Source: Bathynomus jamesi
Lineage: Eukaryota > Arthropoda > Malacostraca > Isopoda > Cirolanidae
Direction: 5' to 3'
Assembly: GCA_023014485.1 (NCBI GenBank)
Contig: JAJOZX010003221.1
Span: 1-64,000 of the forward strand
Length of the DNA stretch: 64,000 nucleotides
Position numbers and translations under genes: made by a program. Below, one piece after another: positions 1-10,940 of this stretch. Under the pieces are notes generated by a model that made no database searches, was not told where the DNA came from, and was given only the letters and a program-made list of their open reading frames with translations. The stretch's first letter is position 1. Each line of letters starts with the position of its first letter.

Positions 1-492
1 ATGACTCATTTTCTATGATTTCCCCACCCGAGAACTCTCGGTTCCCACCAGAGTCCCCCAGATTACAGCTGAGGGGAGGGAGGTTATCTCAAAAATGAGT
101 CATTTCCGACAGTTTTGAAGGTCAGATTCATTCAAAGCACATCAAAGACCATAGGAAAAACATAAATTTCACCTCCAAAGGGAGACGGGTGTAATACTAT
201 AAATTTACCAAATAATCATTTTTTTTATTTATTAGCTATTATACTGAAAAACTGAAATTGAATACTTCATTACAAGGGATATTTTTTCTTTCTAAACTGT
301 TGTGTGATATTTTGTTAATTTCTATATATAATTTTGAAAAAATCAAATAATTTCCATTTTTTTTATTTCCAAAGTGTCTTGCGAGATATTTTATTAATTT
401 CTATATAATTTTGAAAAAAAAAAAAAATTTCATAAAAAAGCTATTACAGTATACTGAAAAACTGAAATTGAACACTTACTGATAATTATTAC
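1..492. other. AT-rich stretch without a recognisable gene
   Basis: No ORF, RNA gene or terminal repeat was recognised here. The segment has A/T homopolymers (around 222-232 and 411-427) and two similar stretches with a shared phrase around 'actgaaaaactgaaattgaa' (about 247 and 455), so part of it may be diverged repeat sequence outside the adjacent hairpin. Confidence 0.5.
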
Positions 493-1155
493 GGTTATTA
501 TGTATTTTATCACACTCAGTCATTTTACACACCAAAATACATTTTTCTAGTAGTATTTGATGTGATTTGTTCAAATATGACCTCCATTTCCGTCGGAAAT
601 GAGATCCAACAAAGTTATAGTACTTTGAAGTTTGGCTCATTTTCAAGGGAAATGGAAGTCAAAATCTAAGCAAAACATCAAATATTACTAGAAAAATGTA
701 TTTTGGTATTAATTAACCTAACCTAACCTAACCTAACCCTGGCTAAATGAGCCTAACCCTGGCTAAATGAGCCTAACCCTGGCTAAACAATCCTAACCCT
801 GGCTAAACGATCCTAACCCTGGCTAAACAAGCCTAGAGTATTACCTTATTATGGATTAGGTGGTGGATACAGACGAGAGCTCATTTAGCCAGGGTTAGGC
901 TCGTTTAGCCAGGATTAGGTTAGGTTAGGTTAATTAATACCAAAATACATTTTTCTAGTAATATTTGATGTGTTTTGCTTAGATTTTGACTTCCATTTCC
1001 CTTGAAAATGAGCCAAACTTCAAAGTACTATAACTTTGTTGGATCTCATTTCCGACGGAAATGGAGGTCATATTTGAACAAATCACATCAAATACTACTA
1101 GAAAAATGTATTTTGGTGTGTAAAATGACTGAGTGTGATAAAATACATAATAACC
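493..1155. repeat. Foldback (hairpin) element 1
   Basis: Two long inverted arms were read directly: about 493-775 and about 880-1155. The outer part begins with 'ggttattatgtattttatca' and its complement closes the element at 1155. The arms contain the phrase 'aaatacatttttctagta' and 'ttcaaatatgacc', which recur in the hairpins at 31699-31888 and 35418-35616, so this is a family rather than a chance palindrome. The loop side holds a CCTAACC-type minisatellite. The short ORF at 1002-1193 lies in the right arm and is not considered coding. No transposase is present; it is non-autonomous or a different kind of palindromic repeat. Confidence 0.8.
714..837. repeat. CCTAA telomere-like run followed by CCTAACCCTGGCTAAA minisatellite
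   Basis: Four CCTAA units (the complement of the arthropod TTAGG telomere repeat) run directly into about five 20-bp units of the form cctaaccctggctaaatgag. An inverted counterpart lies at about 880-940 in the other arm of the hairpin. The sequence shows the repeats; that they derive from telomeric DNA is an inference and they are internal here. Confidence 0.75.
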
Positions 1156-1731
1156 AAAAAAAAAATGCTTTCATAAAAAATCAATCAATTTAATTAAGTG
1201 ATTAAATCATTTTGATTTAATCACTGCCATCCCTGGTAATTTGGTAAATACTGTACTTTGAATTGAAATACAGTACCCCGTACCCCCGAGACCTAAATTA
1301 TACAAATGATAATGTAATAACATGTTAAGTTATGCACTTTTTTAGTCTTCATCTAGGCCCCTAGGGCACATGACAAATCAAGTTCTCAACACGGCCGCGA
1401 GCTCTACTCCCTACATCAGTCACAGACCGAAGCCAACTCAAAATTTCCTAGATTCATAGCACTGAAGCAGCTATATATATTTTTTCGTAATTTTCCAACT
1501 TCGTTTTTTTAACTATGCGACACACGCAATCAACGTATTTTAATGAGAGAAGCAACTTTGTCTCCACAGTATTTTTCGAAATTTTGCTTAATTCAGTGAT
1601 GCCCGTATTCTGAACCATTACCGGTATCACTAGTTGGGTGTTACTGTTAAACGACAATTTTATGAATTTTGTTTTTTTCAAAAGCTGTCACAAACAAACA
1701 GGGACGTCAATTGCTCTAAAATAGTATGGGG
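1156..1731. other. Unassigned spacer with a short segment shared with the Merlin region
   Basis: No gene is supported. The stretch near 1349-1390 (gtcttcatct, then ggcacatgac and aatcaagttctcaa) closely matches 32279-32318 inside the Merlin/foldback region, so a small piece of the same repeat is probably present. The 75-codon ORF on the minus strand at 1454-1681 has no recognisable features. Bases 1724-1731 (gtatgggg) form the left target duplication of the next element. Confidence 0.45.
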
Positions 1732-2869
1732 CAGTGCTGCCACTCAGATTTTTAGGAAATCCCAAGAATTGACCTCAAAAAATCCCAAGAATAACAAAAA
1801 AATCCCAAGATAATAAAAACATTAAAATAAACAAAGAAAACATTAAACTTACTCTATTTTAATTATATTTCCTCGTCAGGCTCGTCTTCTTCGACGTCTG
1901 CAGAAAGACGGACAGTCTCATTATTTTCTTTTTGCTCTTTAAGTCTTTTTTCATATCTTTTATGTACTGTGCCGCCTTCAAGCTCTCTTATTAATGTTTT
2001 TGTCGGCTGCCAGGTAGTACAAGTTGCTTCATTTCTAGTTAAGCACTGTTTTGCCAACAGCCTATCTTTTACAGTTTCTGTTTTTAAGGCATTAGTTATT
2101 TTTGTTTTCACACGGTTCACCTTCGAGAAAATTCTCTCAACACATGCGGATGAATGTGGCAAAACGGTTAAGTTTGTCATGAAATAGGACAATAAAGAAA
2201 ATTTACTATTATTTAAGCCATCCTTGATGTTACTTAATGAATGCCAATACTTCGGGATAATCTCTACTGACTAGACGAGACGCCGCACACCATTACGACT
2301 TAACCTTGTTCAAAACATGTTTTGAACGGCAATCAAACTAGTACAAGCGACTGTCGTCATGACAAATTTGTTCTATTACCAATAATATGACATAAAATGA
2401 ATTTTATGGATTTATAAAAATTAATAAAGGATCGTAATGAAAAATACATAAATAGTAACAAATTTCGTTAAAGTAGTAACAAAAGTACAAACAAGATATA
2501 AAGTAACAAATTTGTTACTATAGTAACAACTTCGGCAACGCTGCTGACCAAACGCAGTCTAATTAAACGGTTACTGAACGAAAAGTAAACAGAACTAAAT
2601 GTGTACAATACCTGTTGTATGTCTTCAGTACTTATCTCTCATTTTAATTATTTAATAATTATTACCAGTCTTTTCATGTATAATATAATTCGCTTTATAT
2701 AATTGTTTTTTAATGAAAACAAGAAGAAATTAATAATAATTTTCACTTTAACTTAGTTGGTATGAAAAATCCCAAGATTTCGACAGTTTTTCAAAATATA
2801 TCCCCAAATCCCCAGGTCGAGGCTGAAATCCCAAGATCTTGGGAAAAATCCCAAGCAGTGGCAGCCCTG
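1732..2869 (-). mobile_element. hAT element, internally deleted, intact ends
   Basis: The element has hAT-type terminal inverted repeats: it starts CAGTGCTGCCACT at 1732 and ends with the complement of CAGGGCTGCCACT at 2869. It is flanked by identical 8-bp direct repeats GTATGGGG at 1724-1731 and 2870-2877, the target duplication size known for hAT. Both subterminal zones repeat a 'aaatcccaaga' motif (1757-1813; 2766-2850). Only the 3' end of a transposase gene remains (minus strand), so the copy is non-autonomous. A T/A-rich inner segment with 'agtaacaaa' repeats around 2455-2530 may be a further diverged insertion. Confidence 0.92.
1863..2192 (-). pseudogene. hAT transposase C-terminal dimerisation domain (fragment)
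   Basis: This 109-codon minus-strand ORF carries the hAT C-terminal dimerisation signature: residues about 9-30 read LPHSSACVERIFSKVNRVKT, the usual P-x-SSA-x-x-ER-x-FS block followed by basic helices, then an acidic tail. The family's catalytic core (several hundred residues) is missing upstream, so this is the 3' end of a deleted gene within the 1732-2869 element. It cannot be an active transposase; it may only mark the element's origin. Confidence 0.88.
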
Positions 2870-2877
2870 GTATGGGG

Positions 2878-3340
2878 TACACTTCGCCTTCAAACAGCGA
2901 ATCAAACAATATTCTGAGTAGCTGTTGCATGTAATATATGAAACAAACAAACGAACAAAACATCTTTGTTGTGGATCATTCACAATCCATAGCCACTTAA
3001 TCTAACATACAAGTACAATCTTACGTATACATTGAACTTAATGCAAAAATAATATAAAAATAAGACCAACATAGTCACTTAACCTAGCATACTGGCATAC
3101 TATTTGATTAATTATCTGACAATTTTATGTATATTGTCATTACCCGAGATATCTTATAACACTTATAACACTTATTATAACATAGCCACTTGCTATAACA
3201 CTTATTATAACACAACTTAAAATGCATATATAATCTTTGCTACATTACAAAAATAAGGTATTGTAAACCAGCAATTGCCTGAACCAAGACTGCCATATAG
3301 GCGAGAGGTACACAGTATCTGAAGACAGGACATTGTAGTC
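2878..3340. other. Non-coding flank; possible 3' part of the fragmented LINE
   Basis: No ORF or terminal repeat was recognised. Runs of 'cttataacac' / 'cttattataa' (about 3156-3210) form a small imperfect tandem repeat. The last bases CATTGTA (3331-3337) recur after the hAT element at 7212-7218 and look like its target duplication; because LINE coding sequence resumes there, this stretch may be the LINE 3' region, which is an inference. Confidence 0.4.
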
Positions 3341-5424
3341 CAGAGTTGCCAGATACTTTTGAACAAAATTAGCGAGGAACGTATCGAAAAGTCGCAAAAA
3401 GTAGCCCAACCCCAATTTCATTATTTTATTATACTATAAAATTTACTTACGGTTTTTATTTAAAATTGTAGTGAATTCAATAGCTCGTCTTCTTTTTCTC
3501 CTTCATCATGGCTTGTAAAGGTCTTTTCTGACTTTTCGTAAATGCCAGAATTATATTTAAGCATAGGTGGCGAAGGTTCAAAATTAACACAACAAATGCT
3601 TTTTTCTTCAAGCATCATTTTTATACGAAGTACAGAAGCTAAAAGTTCTAAACCCATCCGATTCCTAAGTTTGTTTTTTGTTGATGTAACTCTTGAAAAC
3701 TCGTTCCACAGTTGCATTGCTTATTGGCAAGCTGTATAGCTTTAATGCGAATACAGAAATGTCTTTTAAAACAGGCTCTCCTGCAGCATCTTTAATGTTA
3801 AAAGCCTGGCTCCAAAATAATGCCCCATCATTTGGAATGCCGGAAGGAAAAACATCCTTCCAATCAATGTGAAGTAGCTTCCTCCATTGACTTTCTAGAG
3901 CATTTAATTTTGATTGGTCAGCTAAATCCAAAGGAAGATCGGAAAAGGGAGGACGAGTGTGACTGAGGCATTTACTTGGTGAAATGTTTTCGATTCGTTT
4001 TAATATTGCATAATTTGTGGGGATACGTTTGAGAAGTTCCTTACAGGCACATTTCAAAAATTCGTGACATCTTTTAAAGATGACTTTTGAGATTCTGCTG
4101 CGATTTCTTTACATTTATATTTATTTGCCAGCTGAGTTAAAAAGACATGACCAAAGTCAACTTTTTCAATCGGTAGGAAAATAGATGTATATGTCATGTC
4201 AACTGCAATATTAACATTTTGTTGATAAATAATTCTTCTTAGCATGGAAAGTGTGAAATCTTCAAGTTCCTTGAGCAACTTACTGTGATCAGCGTGTTCA
4301 CTTTGAAAAAGTAAATTGATTCTTTCAAAATCTGATAAAATGGGCATTACAAATGTAAAATATAGCTCATTTACTGGATCTGAATACATTTTGTGAAGCT
4401 CTCTCGCAACATATTTATCACATGTTGATGAAGCAAGCTGAAAATGGAGTTTTAAAGATTCCCATTGATTAAGAATCCTCTTAATGCAGTTGCTTCTAGC
4501 AAGCCATCGGGTTGATGAGAGTGGTATCAACTGTAGTGGATCCTTTCCGTCATTTATGGTCTTGTATATATCCATATACGATTCTTTTCTTAGTGCTGAA
4601 CGATGAAACCAATTATAAGTTTCTCGAGTCATGTAGTCTAGATTTGATGGTAACTCTTCGTAGGCATGCGAACAAACCAAATGTAGTGAATGGCAGATAC
4701 ATTTAACCAATATCAAGTTAGGTATATCTTCTTTCATTAAAGTAAAAAGCGAACGATTTATGCCGCAAAGATTGGAAGCTCCGTCAGTCCCAATTGCAAA
4801 GCAGTTTCCTAAATTAACACCAATTTTATTGAAAAACTCTTTTATATGCTGGTACAATGCATCAGCAGTTGTTTCTACGACATGAATAAGGCCTAAAAAT
4901 TGTGAAGAGATTTTCCTTTCTTTTTCATTGTAATAACGAACACATAAGCATAAATGCTTAGCGCATGAAATGTCTGTTGATTCGTCCAATATTAAAGAAA
5001 ATGAGCACCGGTTAATTTCAGTTACTTGTTCTTTTAGTAATTCAGGAGAAATTACATTTTTTTTAATGCTGTGCATTTTGTTCTATGCAAACGTAAAGTA
5101 TCGTGCTTTGAACCTGATGGCACATCACTTTTAAATAATTCACTTAAATGATCTATGGACCTTATAGCGGAATGGCAAGCAACAAATACTGCAAGTTTCA
5201 GTTCTAATCTACTTATATTGTTCACTCGTTCAAACGCATGCTTTATGGTGTTTTGGGGCGGGATAAGTTTGCAATTTTCCTTATGTTTTAAAGATTCACA
5301 ATGCTTTCCTAAGTCTGTTTTATGTGCTCTCAATTCAGTTTTACATAACTTGCAGTAAGCCTTTGTCCCATCTGTCTTTACTTCCTCAAGCCAGTTTTGA
5401 AATGAAGGGATTTTAAGCCAACTA

Positions 5425-6371
5425 AGCACACCGGACAAAAAATTAGTCACCCCTACTAGCACCGATAGTAGGAAGTTCAAGGTCACACAGAGGGCGCTGA
5501 TGTAGCATTGGTAAGTGACAAGTAGCGGTGACGTAGCACACAGGATCAGATCTGTTTCGTGAGGTGGTGAAGAACAAAGTGTGTGTTGGATATAGTCTGC
5601 AAAATGGGTCGTGAGGCAGACGTTACTCAGTGGCAAAAAGGAGCCATCGTGTTTGGCAGAGCCCACGGACACAAAATGTCTGAAGTAGCCCAATTTGTTG
5701 GTGTGTCAACGCGTACTGTCCAGCGAGTTTACAAAGAGTGGTGTAGTTCGCAATCAACTGAAAATCGACGGCGTAACTGTGGTCGGAAAACAATTCTGGA
5801 CAATAGGGGCCGCGGCCATGTTTCTCGTCTAGTAACTGCAAATCGTTTTCAAACCAGAGAACAATTGCTCCAAGAAACCAATGAGGTTCTCCAGCGACCA
5901 ATTTCCGAACGGACATTGCGACGAGAACTGCATGCGATGGACATCTGGAGCAGGGTACCACGGAAGAGGCCGCTGTTAACAGCAAGTCACAACTTGGCAC
6001 GTTATAAATGGCTCAGAGGCACAAAAACTGGACTGCGGCAGATTGGAAACGTGTAATTTGGTCCGATGAGTCCCGTTTTTGTTTGTTCTCCAATGATGGG
6101 AGGCGACGAGTACATCGCAGGTCCAATGAAGCCTTTAATCCTGAATGCGTCGAAGGTGTTGTTCAGGCTGGAGGTGGTTCCGTGATGTTCTGGGGATGTT
6201 TTTCGTACCACGAAATGGGCCCTCTCGTTCCAGTGACGATGAATTTGAACCAGCAGGCGTACCTCCGCATACTAAACTCGCCGGATTCGTGCGGTTATCA
6301 AGGCCAGAGGCGCCGTCACACGTTATTAGGTACATTCTGAGAGGGGTGACTAATTTTTTGTCCGGTGTGCT
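5425..6371 (+). mobile_element. Tc1/mariner element nested in the hAT transposase gene
   Basis: Terminal inverted repeats of about 30 bp are clear: AGCACACCGGACAAAAAATT from 5425 and its complement ending at 6371, both followed inward by AGTCACCCCT. TA dinucleotides flank it at 5423-5424 and 6372-6373, the target duplication expected of this superfamily. Removal of the element brings the two halves of the host hAT coding sequence back together, so it is the younger insertion. Its own transposase is deleted internally. Confidence 0.93.
5604..6329 (+). pseudogene. Tc1-like transposase with frameshift and internal deletion
   Basis: The plus-strand gene starts at MGREADV (5604). Residues about 10-60 form the paired-type helix-turn-helix (MSEVAQFVGVSTRTVQRVYK) and about 100-140 the second DNA-binding helix region. 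The first catalytic Asp is in VIWSDESRF (about 6058-6084) after a frame change near 6005. The segment with the second Asp and the final acidic residue is gone: sequence passes from NQQAYLRIL to the gene's last codons (TAG at 6327-6329). It cannot be catalytically active. Confidence 0.9.
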
Positions 6372-7211
6372 TATTTTGAAAAGTTTTGTTATACTTTTTC
6401 CACTTAGACATCATGGGCATGCATGACAAAATAAATATAAAAAACTTATAATTTGCTTGAAACTTATACAATCCGCATAAACACAGAGCAAAAAAAAAAA
6501 AATCGATTACTGACACATCACTCTCACACGCGACAAACGGCGACATTAAAGCCTAAACGAAATCCGAAAATACGTTATTAATGTTAATCCATTTATTCCC
6601 TTGTTATACATATTAAAACGTGTTTACGCATGGCGGCGATGACGGCGCCATGGTGGCGGGCCCGCGGAACACGTTCAGAAACGTTTTCAAACGTTATATT
6701 GCATCATGGTTAGCGTCAGTTACGTTATTAATTATTATTCTATGAATATTTACGGGAAAAATATCGCATAAATAATTCATTTAAACATTGTATCACTTAA
6801 TTATGCAATATTTTTCCTGTAATCCAAATACGAATTCAAAGAAAGATTTTACTTACATAAGGTCCAAAATCGAAAGAAAATTAAGTCGGAGATCAGTTAT
6901 TTTGAACTCTATGTCCTAATGCATAAGGTTTAATATTAAATTCAGGTGAAAATAGAATGTTTTCTACATTATATTAGTGGTCTATTATTCATAATTTCGG
7001 GGTTTTGCATTGTCGCTTCAAAAAATTACACATTAAAAAAGAAAGGGTTCATCGTATAACAAATATTTGTACACTTACATAAAATTTCTGAAAATAGCCC
7101 AATGTCGCGAAGTAGCACAAAATTCGCAAAATCGCAAAATCATAAATGTTGATAGCACAGGTCCTCAGAAGTAGCCCCATTTGCGAAAAGTCGCCCAATC
7201 TGGCAACCCTG

Positions 7212-7561
7212 CATTGTACAATAACACATTAGAGCTGTTTTGGGCCCTGGTAAAGAAATTATACATATTCTTCCGGATTAACATTTGACTGGTAGGTAGG
7301 TTACTCGTAGTAAACATAAAACTGGCACTGCACCATTTTGGTTCCCTACATAGCATACGAAAAATATTATTATAAGCAACAAAGAGTTTATTCATAGCAG
7401 TTTTTGTATAATTCCACCACAGATGGAATGTATACAATGCAGTACAGTAAGTTCTAAAAACATAAATTTTAACTGATTCTGAACACATACCAAATTTCCT
7501 TACTAGCATGTTATCCTGTACATACAGCTTTTTACGTTGCCTCTCAATCTTAGCCCAAACC
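7212..7561 (-). pseudogene. LINE (non-LTR) reverse transcriptase, C-terminal fragment
   Basis: The minus-strand ORF has the region downstream of the reverse transcriptase catalytic box seen in LINE ORF2 proteins: KIERQRKKLYVQDNMLVRKF, then helices with TALYTFHLWWNY and a conserved tail. The same IERQRKKL stretch occurs in a second LINE copy at 55345-55495, where it is preceded by KYLGHVITHEL. On the left it stops at the hAT insertion (7211); on the right it stops abruptly at a gypsy remnant. I interpret it as the 3' coding portion of the same LINE whose catalytic domain lies at 31174-34487. Confidence 0.75.
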
Positions 7562-7610
7562 ATGAGCGAATGTCGGTCATGTTCTTTGGTGTAGAAAAGT
7601 CACGGATGGC

Positions 7611-8600
7611 CTACAGATACTTCTCGCAGGGTCGTACTCTGTTGAGTGTGATTTCGAAGCCAGCAAACTCCACAGTGTCTTGTCCAAATACAAACTTCTC
7701 AGGGTTCAGCGTGATGCCGTGTCTGCCGCAGATGTCAAGCCAATTGACTGCTTGGAAGAAACTTTGTCTCAAGTCGTCCGACCAGAGCAGCGTATCGTCG
7801 ATACACTTGGTTTTGTTTGGAACGTCGGATACTATTTCGTCGTAACGTCTCGAATAGCCATCACCAGAGGCGATATAGCCCTGGGCGCCGTGCGGTACCG
7901 ATACCTGCCCTACGGAGTGATGAAGGTAGTCAGGTGACGGTCTTTCTCGCGGAGGGCACGCTGTGGTATCCGTTCCAGGCATCGAACACGGTCTTCTTCT
8001 TGCCATGGGGCACCGACCGTGCCTGATGGAACGGTGACTGAGTATGGTGTGTCTCGCGGATGGCATGTATGTTCAGGGGCTGGAAGTCGACCTTGCGGCG
8101 TGGCTTCCCGTTCTTCTTGGCGCACACCACCATCCGGTGACACCATGTCACCGGTTCGCCGACCGGCACTGGCTCGATTACGCCCAATTTCACGTCTTGG
8201 TCGAGTCCACGCTTGACGTCATCTTGCCAGTGAAGAGGGACGGGTACCGGGGTGTGATATGCCAGCGGGTCAGCTAGAGGGTCCACCATAAGTTTCAATG
8301 GAGGGCCCTCCATCATTGGCAACGGCTGATGCGCACACGTGTTAAATGTGCTTGACTTGTAGTATTCGACCAAGTACTGCCGCAGTCTGTCGCGGTTCTT
8401 CTCAGTCGCCAGGAACGGTAGTTGTGATGGTGGCCAGGGCAGTGTTTGACGTATCGGGCAGTTACATGTGCTGGTCTGACCGCTCTCGCTGCTGATAGCA
8501 CTATCTCTCGCCGGCACCTCATCGCTCGCGGTGTTGGCTGCCGAGGTTGCCTCGACTCGATGCGAAGACGTCTCACCGATCATCGGGAAGTTGTCGGTGA
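7611..8600 (-). pseudogene. Ty3/gypsy reverse transcriptase, frameshifted
   Basis: In one frame (8751 to 7930) the N-terminal palm is read: WQDDVKRGLDQDVKLGVIEP, WCHRMVVCAKKNGKPRRKVD and the FDAWNGYHS block that carries the first catalytic Asp. The other frame (8066 to 7611) gives the remainder: YIASGDGYSRRYDEI, KCIDDTLLWS, in which IDD is the catalytic Asp pair, and NPEKFVFGQDTVEFAGFEIT. The frame changes near 7960. The Asp pair is intact, but the frameshift and loss of RNase H and integrase make it a pseudogene. Confidence 0.85.
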
Positions 8601-8681
8601 TCATGCCGAGCGCATTGCATGCCTCCTTGCTGAGGAACAGCTTGTCGGAGTTGTCCGTGACATAGGTGAGTTGACGAGTTG

Positions 8682-8945
8682 TTACCTCTTTGCCGGTTTT
8701 GTCCTTTCCAGAGAGAGTCGCAGGATGACGGTGCCGAGTATTTTGATGCATCCGTTGTTGGCGGCGTGCATTCTCATCGTGACGGGGATAAGGTCGGCTT
8801 GTTTGAGGCCTATGCGGTGGATGACTTTGATGCCTGCCAGACAGCGCTGGCAGCCGGTGTCAGCCATCGCACCGAGTGTAGCAATCTTGGACGCGGCCTT
8901 TAGCTCGAATCTGAATGCAGCGTAATCTTCATCGACGGCTGTCAC
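8682..8945 (-). pseudogene. Ty3/gypsy aspartic protease segment
   Basis: The minus-strand reading contains ATLGAMADTGCQRCLAG, with the retropepsin Asp-Thr-Gly catalytic triplet about 30 residues in, followed by an ILGTVILRLS strand typical of this fold. It lies between the zinc-knuckle gag and the reverse transcriptase, the normal Ty3/gypsy order. The frame is broken on both sides, so it is part of a decayed polyprotein rather than a separate gene. Confidence 0.75.
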
Positions 8946-9035
8946 TGTGAGGTTTATGAATGGCTGAAATTTGGAGGCTTGCTTAATCCATGTGTCGGAA
9001 AGGCGATGATAAAGTTGATGGTCAAGGGCGATGAC

Positions 9036-9971
9036 TCACCTGATGCGGCGTCGGCCAGTTGTGGCAATCGAGCAGAGGGCCTCAAATACAGCACCTTCTT
9101 CGCATATTTCATGTGAATTCGCTACTATCTCGACTCTTGATGGTTTGTGCTTGCTCATACACACTGCTTCAGAGTGGTTCTCACGATTGCAGTGGCTGCA
9201 TGTGTGGCCATAGGCTGAGCAGTCTTTCTTTCGGACCCTGCCTGGGGCACTTTTGCTGTGCCCTTTCGTGCCGCAATATGAGCACACTTCATGGATGCCG
9301 ACTGTCATCTCCTTCAGAGCGTCCTTCTTGTTCCGTCCGTAGGTGCTGTTAGCAGCCTCGACGCCCTGAGAGTCGAGGAGACGTGATGCTGAGCGCTTGC
9401 CGGATTCTTTGGCCTCGACGAACTGGAAGACCTGCTCTAATGTCATGTTCTGGTTCGTGTTGCCGAGTAGGTCCAGTTGAATCTCGGGGTCCTCAATGCC
9501 GCGAGTCAGGACGTCGCGCAAGATGGCCTCCGTGTAGTTCACATCCGCATCGCAGCTCGAGCATTTGATGTACTTGCACACCCCTGCCTGGCCACGGAGT
9601 CAGGCGCCGAATGAACGCACGGTTTCGTCACGGTCTTGGCGCATGTTGTGCAGCGCCACTCTAGCAATCATGGTGCTCTCTTCTCTGGCTGCGAGCACCT
9701 CACTTTCACTTCTTCCTGTCAGGCTACCACCGGCTGATCGTGTGAGGTCTTTGCGAAGGGGTTCATCGCAGCACTCCAGTAGCTGCACCACTTTGTCACG
9801 ACCCGTGATTTTGGTGGCATCCATCCATTTTGGTCTCTTCACTTCACCTTCTCCACTTGGGCCGTGGCGCCGGCAGTGGACACGGAATGGACAGTGCAGT
9901 GGGCTGTGAGGAGTGCTGCTACAATGGCGTCGTGTGTGCGGGGGGGGGGGTCTCATATACGCACTCCTCAA
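9036..9971 (-). pseudogene. Ty3/gypsy gag with nonsense codon
   Basis: Two open stretches in the same frame (9971-9600 and 9581-9036) are separated by one TGA codon (about 9597-9599) after TVRSFGA; a CGA-to-TGA change would explain it. The N-terminal half has the gag-like helical region WMDATKITGRDKVVQLLECC. The C-terminal half ends with zinc knuckles: CSYCGTKGHSKSA and CSHCNRENHSEAVC. The second fits C-x2-C-x4-H-x4-C exactly. Gag would package RNA and form the particle; this copy is inactivated. Confidence 0.78.
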
Positions 9972-10184
9972 TTAGACATTTCACACGGGCATGTTGACCC
10001 GTTGAGATTCTCTATTGTTTTGTATAAAGTTCCATCATAAATAAGATTCCACTTTTTGTTATTACGTTTATTGACCAATATCCATAACGCTAAACAATGA
10101 TGGAACTCTGAAACATACAAACAAAACATAAACACATACATCAAACATAAAGGTATCAACATGAAGACACCAATCAATAATAAT
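9972..10184. other. Unassigned spacer between gypsy remnant and LINE scrap
   Basis: AT-rich DNA with no recognisable coding or terminal sequence. It might be the leader or LTR remainder of the gypsy element, but no matching copy was found elsewhere in the window. Confidence 0.35.
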
Positions 10185-10221
10185 TAATATTCTATATAGG
10201 TGATGTCATTTTCTATACCAT
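10185..10221 (-). pseudogene. LINE scrap immediately left of the BEL insertion
   Basis: These bases match the LINE copy at 55885-55925 and read on the minus strand as YGIENDITYIE, continuing the VCEQYG coding sequence found right of the BEL complex at 31174. The last six bases, TACCAT (10216-10221), are repeated at 31174-31179 as the target duplication of the outer BEL element. Confidence 0.75.
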
Positions 10222-10940
10222 TGCGAAAAATGCTCTGTATGAATTGCTCCACAATTAACCCACCCCTTATTTCTCCAGTCTAACTATAGAGTAGATCAAG
10301 TCTAGCCTAGAGGGGTCAGCCTTGAGATTCCGGAAATGGTCCAGAGCGGGCAGATAAATTGAGGTCCACAGTAGGATTCCTCACCAAACTAGGTTAGGGC
10401 AATCTACCTTTACCTTTGTTAAGCTATGAGTTGATGCTGGGTCTTAGGCCACAATGTAGGCCTAAGTTGTATGACCCAGCTTAATTTAATGAATCTACCT
10501 AAACTGGGTTAAAAACACAATTAGTCACTTACTGCTAGTTATTAGAGAGTCTCTTTTCTCCTTGTACAATTGTCGAGAGCGTACTTGCTGGTGGGGATCT
10601 TTCTTCGGTGTCTGTTCTCCTCCCTTCTCCAGTTGCGTCCTCTCGCCCCGTTCTTCGTTTTCGTTCTCCTTTGTTCTCCTCTTCGCGGGGCTTTTTCCAC
10701 CAGCGTTGTCTTGGTTTTTTTTCCCCGGGTGGTTGATCGGTAATGTATATCTATTACCGAGCACGCTCTTCTCACACAGTATATAAATACTAGTGTGGAG
10801 AATAACTCTGGTGAGCAACCAATTGGTTTCATCCACCCAGTTATTGACATAAAAGGAATTTAATAATTGTTAGATTAACTACCTACCTACTCAGTGAACC
10901 ATTTTCGTTACCTCCCAACTACCCACTCATCAGTTTTCCA
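10222..10940 (-). repeat. BEL LTR copy 1 (3' LTR of the outer element)
   Basis: 719 bp, reading TGCGAAAAATGCTC to CAGTTTTCCA on the plus strand. It shares diagnostic variants with LTR copy 6 (cccttatttctcc; tgaatctacctaaactgggt; gagagtctcttttctcc), unlike copies 2-5. A TATA-like 'gtatataaatac' lies near 10778-10790. The repeated short basic ORFs in all LTR copies are considered chance. Confidence 0.9.

Larger units (their letters stand above)
3460..6411 (-). pseudogene. hAT transposase, broken by three frameshifts and a Tc1 insertion
   Basis: Read on the minus strand, the gene starts at MSKWKK (6411), is cut at 6372 by the Tc1 element, and resumes at 5422 with an atypical BED-like finger (WLEEV, CKLCKTELRAHKTDLGKH, SLKHK). 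The catalytic region follows: SLILDESTDIS with the first Asp, AIGTDGASN with the second Asp, CICHSLHLVCS (the C-x-x-H pair) and STRWLARS (RW motif). The C-terminal dimerisation block ends with SNATVERVF and SRVTSTKNKLRNRM. Reading frame is lost at about 5070, 4056 and 3700. These motifs place it in the hAT clade that also yielded ZMYM- and KIAA1586-like genes. It is not expected to be active. Confidence 0.88.
3341..7211 (-). mobile_element. hAT element with DUF4371/ZMYM-like transposase, split by a Tc1 element
   Basis: The ends are inverted repeats CAGAGTTGCCAGAT at 3341 and the complement of CAGGGTTGCCAGATTGGGCG at 7211. A direct repeat CATTGTA is present just outside both ends (3331-3337, 7212-7218), allowing for 3 extra bases on the left, so the target duplication is imperfect. 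The subterminal zones share 'cgaaaagtcgc...agtagccc' phrases. The element carries a minus-strand transposase gene and is interrupted at 5425-6371. It sits in the 3' part of the minus-strand LINE. The segment 6550-7150 is AT-rich apart from a CG-rich block near 6627-6680, perhaps the promoter or 5' exon. Confidence 0.85.
7562..9960 (-). mobile_element. Ty3/gypsy retrotransposon remnant (gag-pro-RT, no LTRs seen)
   Basis: Minus-strand order is gag (9971 to 9036), protease (about 8945), reverse transcriptase (about 8450 to 7611). RNase H, integrase and both LTRs are absent, and the left end abuts LINE sequence without a visible target duplication. The segment is distinctly GC-richer than its surroundings, with many CG dinucleotides, pointing to a different origin or age from the BEL elements nearby. 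The homopolymer G run at 9941-9950 lies in the gag 5' part. Confidence 0.8.

Noticed and set aside
1454..1681. 75-codon ORF as a gene
   Set aside because: No recognisable motif, AT-biased, adjacent to transposon; not distinguishable from chance.
6600..6700. CpG-rich block with strong Kozak-like start (GCCACCATGG on the minus strand)
   Set aside because: The frame ends after about a dozen codons; at most a promoter or leader of the hAT, not supportable as a gene.
10525..10850. About 100-codon basic ORFs in each BEL LTR copy
   Set aside because: The same reading recurs because the LTR recurs; frames are not preserved (different indels) and composition is simple (Arg/Lys/Glu/Thr). No domain was recognised.
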